This document shows positions 31,315 through 39,723 of a stretch of 64,000 bases of DNA, one piece after another. A program made the position numbers and the translations under genes. Origin of the DNA: Anaerolineae bacterium (lineage in GTDB: Bacteria; Chloroflexota; Anaerolineae; Promineifilales; Promineifilaceae). Below the pieces are notes generated by a model. That model saw nothing but the letters and a program-made list of their open reading frames with translations, was not told the DNA's origin and searched no databases. The stretch spans positions 1-64,000 of the forward strand of contig JAHDWK010000014.1 of assembly GCA_023382655.1 (NCBI GenBank), written 5' to 3'. Numbering within the stretch: the first letter of the stretch is position 1; the number at the start of each line of letters is the position of its first letter.

Positions 31315-32907
31315 ATGGACAGTACCCACAATTACCTCATCGTCAGTGATTTTCATTTGAGCGAAGGATGTAATCCTGTCACCGGCCTGATTGATCCCAA
31401 TGAAGATTTTTTTCAAGACGTGCCGTTTGCCCAACTTATTGCCTATCACGCCCGGCTCAGCCGTGACCCAGAAGCGGCTGATTTTCACCAGAAACCCTGG
31501 CGGCTGGTGATCAACGGCGATATGTTTGACTTTTTACAGGTCACATCGCTGCCACCGGAAGGAGATACGCTGACGGCCGTTACCGGCAAAAAATACCACA
31601 AGGAGTTAAGCGCCAACGAACAGTTGTATGGTCTGGGTACGGAAGAGAAGGTCATCATATGGAAACTGGAAACCATTGCCGCCGGGCATCCGCTCTTTTT
31701 CCAGGCATTGGCCTGGTTTCTGGCACATGAGGGCAACCAGCTCATCCTGATGAAGGGCAACCATGATGTGGAGATGGCCTGGGAGGGGGCACAGGTACGG
31801 CTGCTGTCGCTGCTGGCAGACGCATATGAAACGTGGACGACGGGCCACAACCCCGAATCCCCTCTGCCACACTTCGCCGACATGCCGACCGCTTTAGTAC
31901 CCGATACACTCGCTAACCAGATACGCTTTCCCAAAAAGTTCCTTTACCAGCGTGACCTGTTTTATATTGAACATGGCTGCCAGTATGACCCGGTGAACTT
32001 TTTTTATGACTTTGCCGACCCCCGTCTGATTGATGAGCAGCGGCAGGTGCAAGAGGTGATCGAACTGCCGGAAGGCTCTCTTTTTGTGCGCTATTTTTTC
32101 AATGAGGTCGAGTTTATTCATCCCTTTGCCGATAATTTCAAACCGATTACGCGCTATTTTTTCTGGCTGGTGGCGAATGCCCCCGGCCACCTGGTAGACT
32201 TCATGAAGGTCTTGCTGCAATATCGAGAGGCGCGCAAACAGGTGAACGTGAAGGCTAAAAAGAAAGTGAAGTATCAGCGGCAGGTGAACGGCCGTACCAC
32301 GCCTGATCCTTTCCTGGCCCCCCTGTTAGATATTCAGGAGGGCATCCGGGCCATGATGGCGGCCCATTCCCAACAGACCACCCGACGTATGATCGGCAGC
32401 ATCGCCCTGGCAGTGATCGCCATTCTGCTGTTGGGTGTTACTATTCGCACCATTGCGATGGGGGAATATGGGTTAATGGTGGTGGCGTTGTTTTTTACGG
32501 CCGTCTGCCTGGCTGCCAGCGGCGCGCTCTTTCAATCGCTCAACCAGTTGTTAGCCAGCCCTTACCTGTACACGGCGGCGCAACAAGTGGCCGAATTGGT
32601 GAACGGCCGTCCCACCCCGCACATCGGCCCCGTGCGCTACTTCATCTTCGGCCACGACCACGCCGCCCGCCTGATGCTGCTGGACAACAGCGCCGACCCA
32701 CATCCCCCCGACTACCGCCAATGGTACATCAACACCGGCAGTTGGATTCCCGTCTTCAGCCAGGAAGAGCAACTCACCCGCCCTGCCGCCAACCTTACCT
32801 TTCTCCGGCTTGTCCCCTCTCGTCTGGAAAAAGGCAATGACCTGCCCGAACTACTGCGCTGGTCAGAAGACGCCAACGCCCCCCGCCCGACCCGCATCTT
32901 TGGGTGA
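31315..32907 (+). CDS. Membrane-anchored metallophosphoesterase
   Basis: This is a 530-residue protein. Calcineurin-type metal motifs are in order: IVSDFHLSEG, VINGDMFDFL, LMKGNHDVEM, IEHGCQYD and FGHDHAARLM. A pair of helices at about 360-410 (SIALAVIAILLLGVTIRTIA, then VALFFTAVCLAASGALF) splits the domain, so the last histidine motif follows the membrane insertion. Such layouts occur in large bacterial phosphoesterases of unknown substrate, similar to UDP-diacylglucosamine hydrolase-type folds. It starts at ATG 31315 behind GGAGAG. A short hairpin GGTGATGG/CCATCACC spans its stop. Confidence 0.85.
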   Translation: MDSTHNYLIVSDFHLSEGCNPVTGLIDPNEDFFQDVPFAQLIAYHARLSRDPEAADFHQKPWRLVINGDMFDFLQVTSLPPEGDTLTAVTGKKYHKELSANEQLYGLGTEEKVIIWKLETIAAGHPLFFQALAWFLAHEGNQLILMKGNHDVEMAWEGAQVRLLSLLADAYETWTTGHNPESPLPHFADMPTALVPDTLANQIRFPKKFLYQRDLFYIEHGCQYDPVNFFYDFADPRLIDEQRQVQEVIELPEGSLFVRYFFNEVEFIHPFADNFKPITRYFFWLVANAPGHLVDFMKVLLQYREARKQVNVKAKKKVKYQRQVNGRTTPDPFLAPLLDIQEGIRAMMAAHSQQTTRRMIGSIALAVIAILLLGVTIRTIAMGEYGLMVVALFFTAVCLAASGALFQSLNQLLASPYLYTAAQQVAELVNGRPTPHIGPVRYFIFGHDHAARLMLLDNSADPHPPDYRQWYINTGSWIPVFSQEEQLTRPAANLTFLRLVPSRLEKGNDLPELLRWSEDANAPRPTRIFG

Positions 32908-33098
32908 TGGGCCATCACCAGCCAGGGCATGGTAAGAGCCAGGAAATAAAGCTGAGTTAAAATAACTGCGTTTACCGGGTAAATGGCAGCCTCCCCTAAA
33001 CTGGCAATCAATGCCAGTATTCTCAGTTTTTCCCTATTGAAGCTGCCCGGCACAAGGGCTACTCTTTTATAGATAGGGAGAGAATACTTACCACGAAT

Positions 33099-33171
33099 TA
33101 TACTAACCGTACCCAGAGAGACATAACCCGGCAGTACCGGTTTACTTAGTACGTGGGTACCGTCTCTTTTT
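33099..33171 (+). promoter_or_regulatory. Possible structured leader/attenuator before the sensor kinase
   Basis: TATACT at 33099-33104 is followed by a hairpin with outer stem AGAGAC/GTCTCT (33117-33122 and 33162-33167), inner ACCC/GGGT and GTAC/GTAC pairs, and five T at 33167-33171. That shape fits an intrinsic terminator 50 bases before the kinase ATG, so attenuation is possible. No known riboswitch consensus matched. The rest of the 315-base gap (32908-33222) shows only a small hairpin CTGGCA/TGCCAG near 33000. Confidence 0.35.
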
Positions 33172-33222
33172 CGTTAAGTCAGAGTAACATGGTTAGGGTG
33201 CTCTGAAAGAGGAAGGAACATC

Positions 33223-35085
33223 ATGCGCTTACCACCTCAGTTACACTGGATCTATCATCGCCTTATCCAACCATCGCCCGACCTACCATTGGACGAGCAA
33301 GTAAAAGCGTCCGTGTTAGTTTATATCCTCCTTACCAGCGTTAGTATTGGCCTGCTTATACAAATTATGAGCCTGTTCATCTTCCCCGCAGAAGTTAATA
33401 TGGTAGATAATGTACTCGCCTTTACTTTCGCGTCTATGATGATTATTCCCTATATCCTGAGCCGCACCCGATATTACCAGTGGGGCAGCATATTAACCAT
33501 CGTTATATTCACCATCGCCATTTGTGCCATCGCTATAAACGGTGGGTGGCTTTATCTGTATTATTTACTCTTCCCCATTGTTGTCTGCGGCATGTTGCTT
33601 TCGGTGCGGGTTACCATTTTTTTGGTTTTGTTCAGCAACGTGGCCATTGTGGTCATCGTGTTATTGACTGAACCTTCGGCAATTTATAACGCTTTGCAGG
33701 TGAACTTTTTCTTGAGCTATGTGTCATTCATGATTGTTCTGGCTGCGTATTATCAGGCTCAAGCCGGAAATCGCTATCGTACCGAGCTAGAGGAACAGGT
33801 ATCGAACCGTACGGCCGAATTATTGGCCGCCAACCACTCGCTCCATCAAGAAGTGGCCGAACGTAAACAGGCTGAAAAAGCGGTAAAACAGGCGCGCCAG
33901 ATTTCTGAAACCTTGCGCGAAGCCAATCTGGCGCTTACTCGCACGCTTGATTTACCAGTCGTCTTGGAAACTTTGTTGGAATACCTTTCCCGCTTAATCC
34001 CTTATGACAGTGGGAATGTGATGTTGCTCAAGAATGGATCACAGATAGAGGTGGTGGCAATTCGTGGTTACGAAGCGTGGGCCAATCCGGCCGACATCTA
34101 CCAGTTGAGTTTTGATTTTGGGGAGTATCGCTCGTTCCGGGAGATAGCCGATAACAAACGAGGTATTTTGATAACGGACGTTAATAAATATCCAGACTGG
34201 GTGCAGCGGCTAGACAGGGCGGGTGGGCACATCAAAGGTTGGTTGGGCATTCCGCTTATTGCCGGCGGTGAGGTGATTGGCCTTTATTCACTAGATAAGG
34301 TAGAAGCAGATTTTTTCAACGAGGAACATTTACGTCTGGCGGAAGCGCTGGCAGCACAGGCGGCCGTTGCCATTCAAAACGCCCGTCTGTTTGAGCAGCT
34401 AGAGGCAGGCCAGGAGCAGTTACGGCAGCTTACGCAGCAGGTGGTGATGGTTCAGGAAGAAGAGCGGCGGCGCGTTTCCCGTGAATTGCATGATGAGGCA
34501 GGGCAGGCGCTAACGGCTATGAAATATAGTCTGGCTACCATCCTGTCCCACCTATCGGAAAATGGTTTTCAGGCCAACGGTGAGGCTGAAATGCTGAAAC
34601 ATGTAAGAGCGGCCGTCACCCTCTGCGAGACAACGATGTCGCAAATTCGCAATCTTGCCCATGACTTGCGCCCAACCGCTTTGGATGACCTCGGTTTAAG
34701 TCCGGCCCTAGAAGGTTTTTGTGTTGATTTTGCGGAAAGAACATCGTTGTCTATTCTTTATCAGGGCGTGAATACACCCATCCTGTCAGATGCAGCCAAT
34801 ACCACCCTCTACCGTTTTTTGCAGGAAGCGTTGACCAATGTTGCGAAACATGCCCAGGCTACAAAGGTTGAGGTGAATTTGGGGTTGGATGAAATCTTTG
34901 TCCACCTTTCGGTGGAGGATAATGGGTTGGGTTTTAACCTGGAAGATGGCGAAAAGGGAGACGGCCGTGAAGCGGGCATTGGTCTTACAGGGATGCGTGA
35001 ACGGTTACAGTTGGTAGGCGGTCGGCTAGAACTCCAATCCTGTCCAGGTGGTGGCAGTAGCCTGACAGCCAGTGTGCCCTGGTAG
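33223..35085 (+). CDS. NarL-type sensor histidine kinase with GAF domain
   Basis: This is a 620-residue protein. Six membrane helices lie within about 25-185. A coiled linker (about 185-230) leads to a GAF domain (about 245-385, VLETLLEYLSRLIPYDSGNV through AQAAVAIQNARLF). The HisKA_3 dimerisation segment RRRVSRELHDEAGQAL holds the phosphoacceptor His, and the HATPase_c has VEDNGLGF and GIGLTGMRERL. It phosphorylates the response regulator encoded 29 bases downstream. The signal is unknown; the membrane part is a 6-helix bundle without an extracellular domain. ATG 33223 follows GAGGAAGG. Confidence 0.92.
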   Translation: MRLPPQLHWIYHRLIQPSPDLPLDEQVKASVLVYILLTSVSIGLLIQIMSLFIFPAEVNMVDNVLAFTFASMMIIPYILSRTRYYQWGSILTIVIFTIAICAIAINGGWLYLYYLLFPIVVCGMLLSVRVTIFLVLFSNVAIVVIVLLTEPSAIYNALQVNFFLSYVSFMIVLAAYYQAQAGNRYRTELEEQVSNRTAELLAANHSLHQEVAERKQAEKAVKQARQISETLREANLALTRTLDLPVVLETLLEYLSRLIPYDSGNVMLLKNGSQIEVVAIRGYEAWANPADIYQLSFDFGEYRSFREIADNKRGILITDVNKYPDWVQRLDRAGGHIKGWLGIPLIAGGEVIGLYSLDKVEADFFNEEHLRLAEALAAQAAVAIQNARLFEQLEAGQEQLRQLTQQVVMVQEEERRRVSRELHDEAGQALTAMKYSLATILSHLSENGFQANGEAEMLKHVRAAVTLCETTMSQIRNLAHDLRPTALDDLGLSPALEGFCVDFAERTSLSILYQGVNTPILSDAANTTLYRFLQEALTNVAKHAQATKVEVNLGLDEIFVHLSVEDNGLGFNLEDGEKGDGREAGIGLTGMRERLQLVGGRLELQSCPGGGSSLTASVPW

Positions 35086-35114
35086 GGCGTTCTATAATCT
35101 CAAATGAGGTGATC

Positions 35115-35756
35115 ATGGATACAATTAATGTTGTGCTGGCAGAAGATCATCATGTGGTAAGAGCGGCCGTCGCCGAATTCCTGGCGAAAGAGCCAGATAT
35201 TCAAGTTGTGGGGCAGGTGGCTGAAGGGGGGCCGATCTTGTTTGACATGATTAGCCAACTGCAACCCGATGTGCTGGTATTAGATGCGCACATGCCGGGG
35301 CATAAAGTGGTGGAATCAGCCCAATTTTTACAGGCACAACATCCTGAAGTTCACATTCTGGTGTTATCGGCCTATGACCGGCGGGAATATGTGGAAGGAT
35401 TGTTACGCGCCGGCGCGGTGGGTTATGTGCTGAAAGATGATTTGCCCGAATCGTTGTTGCAGGCAGTACGGGCGGCGGCAAAGGGGCAGCCCTGGCTCTC
35501 TGCCAAAGCGGCCGCCGCCTTATGGAAATCGGCACGAACAATTGATCTCACTGCAGAATTGAGTCTGACGCCGCGTGAATTGGAAGTATTGCAATTGATG
35601 GCAGACGGCCGTCGCAATGAGGAGATCGCCGCGCAACTGTTCCTCTCCATTCAGACCGTAAAAAACCACGTCCGCAGTATTTACAGCAAACTGGCCGTAG
35701 AAAGCCGTGTGGAAGCGGTACTCTATGCCCAAAAAATGGGGATTGTGTCAGGTTAA
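35115..35756 (+). CDS. NarL/FixJ-family response regulator
   Basis: This protein of 213 residues has a receiver domain (1-125) with acidic pocket ED at 10-11, phosphoacceptor Asp57 in LVLDAHMPG and Lys in GYVLKDD. The LuxR-type HTH (about 148-205) contains LTPRELEVLQLMADGRRNEE and QTVKNHVRSIYSKL. It is the partner of the upstream kinase in one operon. ATG 35115 follows AGGTGAT; GTG 35109 is less likely. Targets are unknown; no obvious operator is visible nearby. Confidence 0.93.
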   Translation: MDTINVVLAEDHHVVRAAVAEFLAKEPDIQVVGQVAEGGPILFDMISQLQPDVLVLDAHMPGHKVVESAQFLQAQHPEVHILVLSAYDRREYVEGLLRAGAVGYVLKDDLPESLLQAVRAAAKGQPWLSAKAAAALWKSARTIDLTAELSLTPRELEVLQLMADGRRNEEIAAQLFLSIQTVKNHVRSIYSKLAVESRVEAVLYAQKMGIVSG

Positions 35757-35759
35757 TAA

Positions 35760-35786
35760 GTTCGTAGTAGGCGATTCCATCGCCTT
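35760..35786. repeat. Left half of a REP-like element
   Basis: GTTCGTAGTAGGCGATTCCA and the following TCGCCTT match the left part of the element at 46477 (TTCGTAATAGGCGATTTATC). No matching right end follows, so this copy is truncated or diverged. Confidence 0.6.
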
Positions 35787-35895
35787 CTGACGGTCACCCG
35801 CTCTGGCCGGTGTCCCACCGAACCAGCGTCGCTTGGTCCGGAGCGCAGCCCTTTGGGACTGAGAGGTGGCGACAGCCCACGCAACATCAGCCAGT

Positions 35896-36996
35896 TCAAT
35901 CAGTTCGGGCATCCCTCTCCCCGCTAACAAATTGATGCAATAAATCACAGGTCGCGCCAATCGCCTCCTGGCGGGCGGCATAGCGGCGTCCTTGTTGACT
36001 CAGAGTGACATGTACCAACCGCGCCAGCCGCAGCGCATCCAGATGATGAATGACCGTCGGCGGCCGCAAACGCAAGCGACGCGCCAGTTCGGCCGGCGTT
36101 AGAGGCCCCTCAGACAAATGTTTAAGAATGCGCAGCCGGGTCGGGTCGGCCAACGCCTTGAGCGTGTTATACAACAGTTCCGGTACCACTTCGCCCGGTA
36201 CCAGCGACATATCATTCGGCCGGCCGCCAAACAAAAACGCCCATTTCACATGACCCTGCCCAATCGGGCCAAAGTAGCTCAACGGCGTCGTCCAAAATGA
36301 CGGGATCATCGCCACTTCTTGTACGGCCGTGACATCCTCATAATCAAACCGCAGGCCCTGCGACAATTCATTCAACAGCTCATCGAGAGGAATCGTGCCC
36401 GCCAACGTTTGCGCTCTGGCAGCGCTTTGCGCCAGGGCAGGCAAAATACGCTCTTCCTCCTCATGGAAAAAAACCTCATAATAAGATTTCAATGCCTCCA
36501 CATAGTTAAGGCCAAACTGTTCCGCATTAGCCCACACATGCAATGTGGCCTGCACTTCTTCGTCCGACACCTTTTTTTTGCTCTTCCCCTCTTTGCGGTG
36601 CATTCCCGTATACAGGTCTACCAATTGCTGCTGGTCCGTTTCATCCCACGCCGCATGTTCAGCCACCCGATACAACAGCGTCTTAAAGCTCTCATCCATA
36701 TAACAGTTCGTCATTTCATGCAAACGGCGCCCGGCAGGGATTTCTTCCAATCGCTCCAGCACGGTACGGCTATCTTTCGGTTCTGGCAGGCTAATGAGCC
36801 AGGGCAAAGGCCATACATGATGGAACGTCATGACGTCTTGCAAAAATTCACGCTGCTCCACCGGCAGGCGTGACCGAACGCCAGCCGCCCAGTTGCCCCG
36901 CAAGCCAAACCGATCCGGATCATGCAGCACATCCAGGCTGATGAATAAATCATACGCTGTGCCTACTTCCCATGTGAGTTGTGGTTCTATTTCCAT
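35896..36996 (-). CDS. ArsR-type winged-helix regulator with long N-terminal domain
   Basis: This is a 366-residue protein. Residues about 275-350 are an ArsR/HTH_20 winged helix (LADPTRLRILKHLSEGPLTP, AELARRLRLRPPTVIHHLDA). The first 270 residues form a helical domain (MEIEPQLTWEVGTAYDLFIS) seen in Chloroflexota and Firmicutes DUF5937-like ArsR regulators, with no metal site visible. It probably responds to an unknown ligand. ATG 36996 was chosen over 37053, which would start in repeat DNA. It is downstream of the DinB gene on the same strand but separated by a fold-back repeat. Confidence 0.8.
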   Translation of the reverse strand: MEIEPQLTWEVGTAYDLFISLDVLHDPDRFGLRGNWAAGVRSRLPVEQREFLQDVMTFHHVWPLPWLISLPEPKDSRTVLERLEEIPAGRRLHEMTNCYMDESFKTLLYRVAEHAAWDETDQQQLVDLYTGMHRKEGKSKKKVSDEEVQATLHVWANAEQFGLNYVEALKSYYEVFFHEEEERILPALAQSAARAQTLAGTIPLDELLNELSQGLRFDYEDVTAVQEVAMIPSFWTTPLSYFGPIGQGHVKWAFLFGGRPNDMSLVPGEVVPELLYNTLKALADPTRLRILKHLSEGPLTPAELARRLRLRPPTVIHHLDALRLARLVHVTLSQQGRRYAARQEAIGATCDLLHQFVSGERDARTD

Positions 36997-37016
36997 ATGG
37001 TCATTCTTGTCCGTAG

Positions 37017-37076
37017 TCGGTAATCCGTAATCGGTAATCGGTTTACGGGCCACGGATTACGGGTCACGGATTACGA
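37017..37076. repeat. Fold-back intergenic repeat (GTAATCCGT family)
   Basis: The left arm has GTAGTCGGTAATCCGTAATC and another GGTAATCGG. The right arm has CACGGATTACGGGTCACGGA ending TTACGAATTC. It is close to the reverse complement of the copy at 20939, so the same words occur in both orientations. Confidence 0.75.
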
Positions 37077-37085
37077 ATTCCCCTC

Positions 37086-37667
37086 TCAGGCGGGCGCCAG
37101 GGCCGCCTGCGCCTGGCGCACAATGTCCTGAATCTGCCCCAGGTGGCTGTCATCATGGGAAAGACCCAGCACAAAGCGGATCACGGCCGTCATTTCCACC
37201 CCACCCTCTCGCGCCTGATAAAAATTACCCAGGTATGGCTCATCCGGCCACATCTCCAGGCTAGCCAGCCGCATCCGGCGGCTCTCTTCCAGACGGTGAC
37301 GGCATTGGTCAATGGTGGTGATGGTGCGCCACGGCCGTTCGCTGCGCGAGCGTCGTGGTTGTACGTTTACTCCTCGCGCCAACTCCGCTGCCAGCGCCGC
37401 GCTTTCTTCCGCCGATGCTGTCGTATGCACAATCACGTGCCCCAGCGTCCAGGCCAAATCCACCTCATCCTGATTAACCGCATATGTATCATTTGCCACC
37501 GGGTCATCTGGCACAAACGTTACACATACATCCGTACAGCCGGCAATCAGCGTCAACATGGTATCTACCATCTCATTCGTCAAATCCCGCAAATGGTCTA
37601 CCGTCAGCCTGGTGGTCAATTGCGTCCAGGTCATCTCTTTTTGGCGCACCGGCGCAAAATCAAGCAT
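37086..37667 (-). CDS. DinB-superfamily protein
   Basis: This is a 193-residue four-helix-bundle protein. His in GHVIVHTTASAEESAA and in LGLSHDDSHLGQI fit the three-His metal site of the DinB/YfiT family, whose members act as metal-dependent thiol transferases or are uncharacterised. It starts at ATG 37667, eight bases after AAGGAG; GTG 37673 is too close to that site. A strong hairpin at 37769 separates it from the next gene. No substrate can be named. Confidence 0.75.
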   Translation of the reverse strand: MLDFAPVRQKEMTWTQLTTRLTVDHLRDLTNEMVDTMLTLIAGCTDVCVTFVPDDPVANDTYAVNQDEVDLAWTLGHVIVHTTASAEESAALAAELARGVNVQPRRSRSERPWRTITTIDQCRHRLEESRRMRLASLEMWPDEPYLGNFYQAREGGVEMTAVIRFVLGLSHDDSHLGQIQDIVRQAQAALAPA

Positions 37668-37768
37668 TAACACTACTCCTTTGAACCCAATATTTTCTCT
37701 GAAAAGCTATAGCACATATGCCCGCAATTGGAAAGTCATTCTCACCAAACCTGTGTAAAATAGGGAAG

Positions 37769-37800
37769 AGGGGTGTTGGTTCCCTCAAACCAACACCCCT
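37769..37800 (-). terminator. Terminator of the winged-helix gene
   Basis: A perfect 13-bp stem (AGGGGTGTTGGTT at 37769-37781 with 37788-37800) has a six-base loop. On the minus strand it follows the stop of the gene at 37834 by 33 bases and is trailed by CTTCCCTATTTTAC, a weak T-rich tail. Confidence 0.8.
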
Positions 37801-37833
37801 ACCCAGAGATTTGGAGAAGACTAACGCAGAACG

Positions 37834-38751
37834 TCAGTCTTGGGAAAGCTGTAATTGCGCGATCAACCATTCCAGGCTGGTCTTTAATTCGGTCATTTCT
37901 GGTGCGTTCAGCTTCCAGGGAGTAAAAAATAAACGGTCTGTTTCCGCCTCGACTACTTCACGTATCTGCTTTCCTTCAGCAGTAGGGGTATAACGGCCGT
38001 CCGCCACCGTCAACCAACCCCGTGTACACACTTTCTGCAAAGCCATCTCATAAGCCACCGTATCATATCCCCGAAAACCACCCAGTTTTTCGGCCAGGTC
38101 TGCCGCCGTTGTCGCCGGTTCGCCAAAAACATAGACACCGTGTATATGGCTAAATGCCTCCCACTCATACCCTTCCAGGCCATATGGCTGCCAGGCCGCC
38201 AGGTGCGCATCATCGCGGAAGGCATTCAAATCATTCAGGTAACGCCGTATTCGTTCTACCACCGGCGCTTCTAAACCCGGATCATAAAAACGGCTGCGGT
38301 CCAGGCTGGGATGGCGCGGTTCTGGCGTCGCCATGCTGCTCTCCACCAGGCTACGTAGCAAAACCGCCAACCGTTCCCCGTTTGCCGGCGATGTCAGGTT
38401 GATGGTTTGGGCCACAGCCACGGCCGTTGCCGCAATACGCGCTGCCAGTTTCTGCCCGGCTTCTGTCAAAACATACTCTTCATCCCCCACTTTTGCCAAA
38501 ACACCACGCTCAACCGACCCCTCCAACTGGGTCATCACATGCGCCCGTGCCTGATACGGCGTACGAACCAGGAACACATCGGGGGTAAGTGGATCAGGAA
38601 CGGTTGACACGGCCGTTTGCACGGCCGTAAAATCCCCACCTTGCAAACCTGTTTCCTCGATCAATTGTGTCAATGTCGGCATATAGTGGGCATTGATGGC
38701 AGTAGCCAGTTCCTCGCTCAAATCCAGATACCATTTTGGTCGTTCCATCAT
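37834..38751 (-). CDS. Putative two-winged-helix regulator of unknown family
   Basis: This protein of 305 residues carries two segments that look like winged helices: about 75-105 (VERGVLAKVGDEEYVLTEAG) and about 225-265 (LQKVCTRGWLTVADGRYTPT). Each is a helix pair followed by a beta hairpin, as in MarR or SCO6745-like proteins. The centre is helical with a DDAHLAAWQPYG loop seen in DinB-like helix proteins. ATG 38751 is five bases after GGAGGA. It ends at its own terminator. The exact family is not recognised. Confidence 0.6.
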   Translation of the reverse strand: MMERPKWYLDLSEELATAINAHYMPTLTQLIEETGLQGGDFTAVQTAVSTVPDPLTPDVFLVRTPYQARAHVMTQLEGSVERGVLAKVGDEEYVLTEAGQKLAARIAATAVAVAQTINLTSPANGERLAVLLRSLVESSMATPEPRHPSLDRSRFYDPGLEAPVVERIRRYLNDLNAFRDDAHLAAWQPYGLEGYEWEAFSHIHGVYVFGEPATTAADLAEKLGGFRGYDTVAYEMALQKVCTRGWLTVADGRYTPTAEGKQIREVVEAETDRLFFTPWKLNAPEMTELKTSLEWLIAQLQLSQD

Positions 38752-38775
38752 TTCTTCCTCCATCAATTGAAGCCG

Positions 38776-39405
38776 TTACATATCCCAGGTAGCGTCGCCA
38801 AAAAAGTTTCCATGATCCTTTGCCACAAAAGCCTCAATTTGCGCCCGCCGGTCGCCTAGCCGAAATGAAGGGCCATGCCCTGGATAACAAACCATATCGT
38901 CCGGCCACTGCAAAACCACCTGCCCCAACGTCTGTAACGTTTGCCGAAAACCGGCCGCCGACCAAGTCTTGCCAGGGCCGCCATCAAAAATCGTATCCCC
39001 CACAATCGCCCGGTGGTCGTTCTCTAAAACAAAACAGACCTGATCGCCAATATGGCCGGGCGTGTAATACACCCGCAGCGTATGAGCGCCTACCGTCACC
39101 ACATCCCCATCATGTAGCACCCGGTCTACGCCTACATCCTCACCATTCGGCTCGTGTGGCCCATCGTGCCCGGCTACCGGCACTGCCAGACGCCGGCGCA
39201 TCTCTGCCAACGCCCCGATATGATCTATATGGGTATGCGTCAGCAAAATGGCCGCCGGATGGCTGTTACCCAGCATTGCCTGCAAAATCTCCGCATCATC
39301 GCCCGGATCGATGAGCACACTCTCGTTAGTTTCTGGGCAGATCAGAGCATAGGTATTCATGCTCCAGGGGCCAACCTGCCTTGTAACCAATTCCAATGCC
39401 GCCAT
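38776..39405 (-). CDS. MBL-fold hydrolase (glyoxalase II-like)
   Basis: This is a 209-residue protein. Metal motifs LTHTHIDHIGA, YYTPGHIGDQ, IVGDTIFDGGPG and YPGHGPSF are intact, giving a dinuclear zinc or iron centre. It resembles YcbL/glyoxalase II type thioester hydrolases of about 210 residues. ATG 39405 follows AAAGGAG by seven bases. It is transcribed away from the promoter/operator region at 39440, whose TTAGA boxes lie 71 bases upstream of this start and could control both directions. Confidence 0.88.
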   Translation of the reverse strand: MAALELVTRQVGPWSMNTYALICPETNESVLIDPGDDAEILQAMLGNSHPAAILLTHTHIDHIGALAEMRRRLAVPVAGHDGPHEPNGEDVGVDRVLHDGDVVTVGAHTLRVYYTPGHIGDQVCFVLENDHRAIVGDTIFDGGPGKTWSAAGFRQTLQTLGQVVLQWPDDMVCYPGHGPSFRLGDRRAQIEAFVAKDHGNFFGDATWDM

Positions 39406-39439
39406 TTTTCACTCCTTTGACCACGTTTTGAACAGAGTA

Positions 39440-39519
39440 ATGACAAAGCCGCTGCCTATTTTGTATAATGCATTCGGTATTAGACTGAAATCTAATTCGT
39501 TAGATTATTATCTAATACC
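39440..39519 (+). promoter_or_regulatory. Promoter with nested TTAGA/TCTAA operator
   Basis: ATGACA (39440-39445) and TATAAT (39464-39469) with an 18-base spacer form a good promoter pointing right. Directly downstream a nested inverted repeat runs 39476-39519: GGTATTAGA/TCTAATACC outside and AATCTAA/TTAGATT inside, giving four TTAGA boxes. The layout suits a dimeric repressor binding twice. It is the clearest operator-like site in the window. The leader to the SPFH gene would be about 245 bases; 39520-39705 holds no other signal. Confidence 0.65.
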
Positions 39520-39723
39520 CCTTGTTTGTCAATTAAGTAGCCATCCCCCTGATTACGGACACGGTCTGGTACACCAGACCTATTCACCAATTACCCACTT
39601 TGCCTGAAACTGTAACTGAAAGTAAATCTCCGAAGAAATCGGGCTTCTGGGGCTGAAAAACGGGTAGCTGCCAGAAAGTCCGGGTTTCTAAACTCAAAGT
39701 ATGTATTGTGGAGGTGTCCCCAA

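Noticed and set aside
32712..33053. 113-codon minus-strand frame after the phosphoesterase gene
   Set aside because: Mostly antisense to the phosphoesterase gene, with basic low-complexity sequence and no ribosome site.
33105..33175. Cyclic-di-GMP (GEMM) riboswitch before the sensor kinase
   Set aside because: The conserved GEMM core words and the tetraloop receptor are absent; only a terminator-like hairpin is supported.
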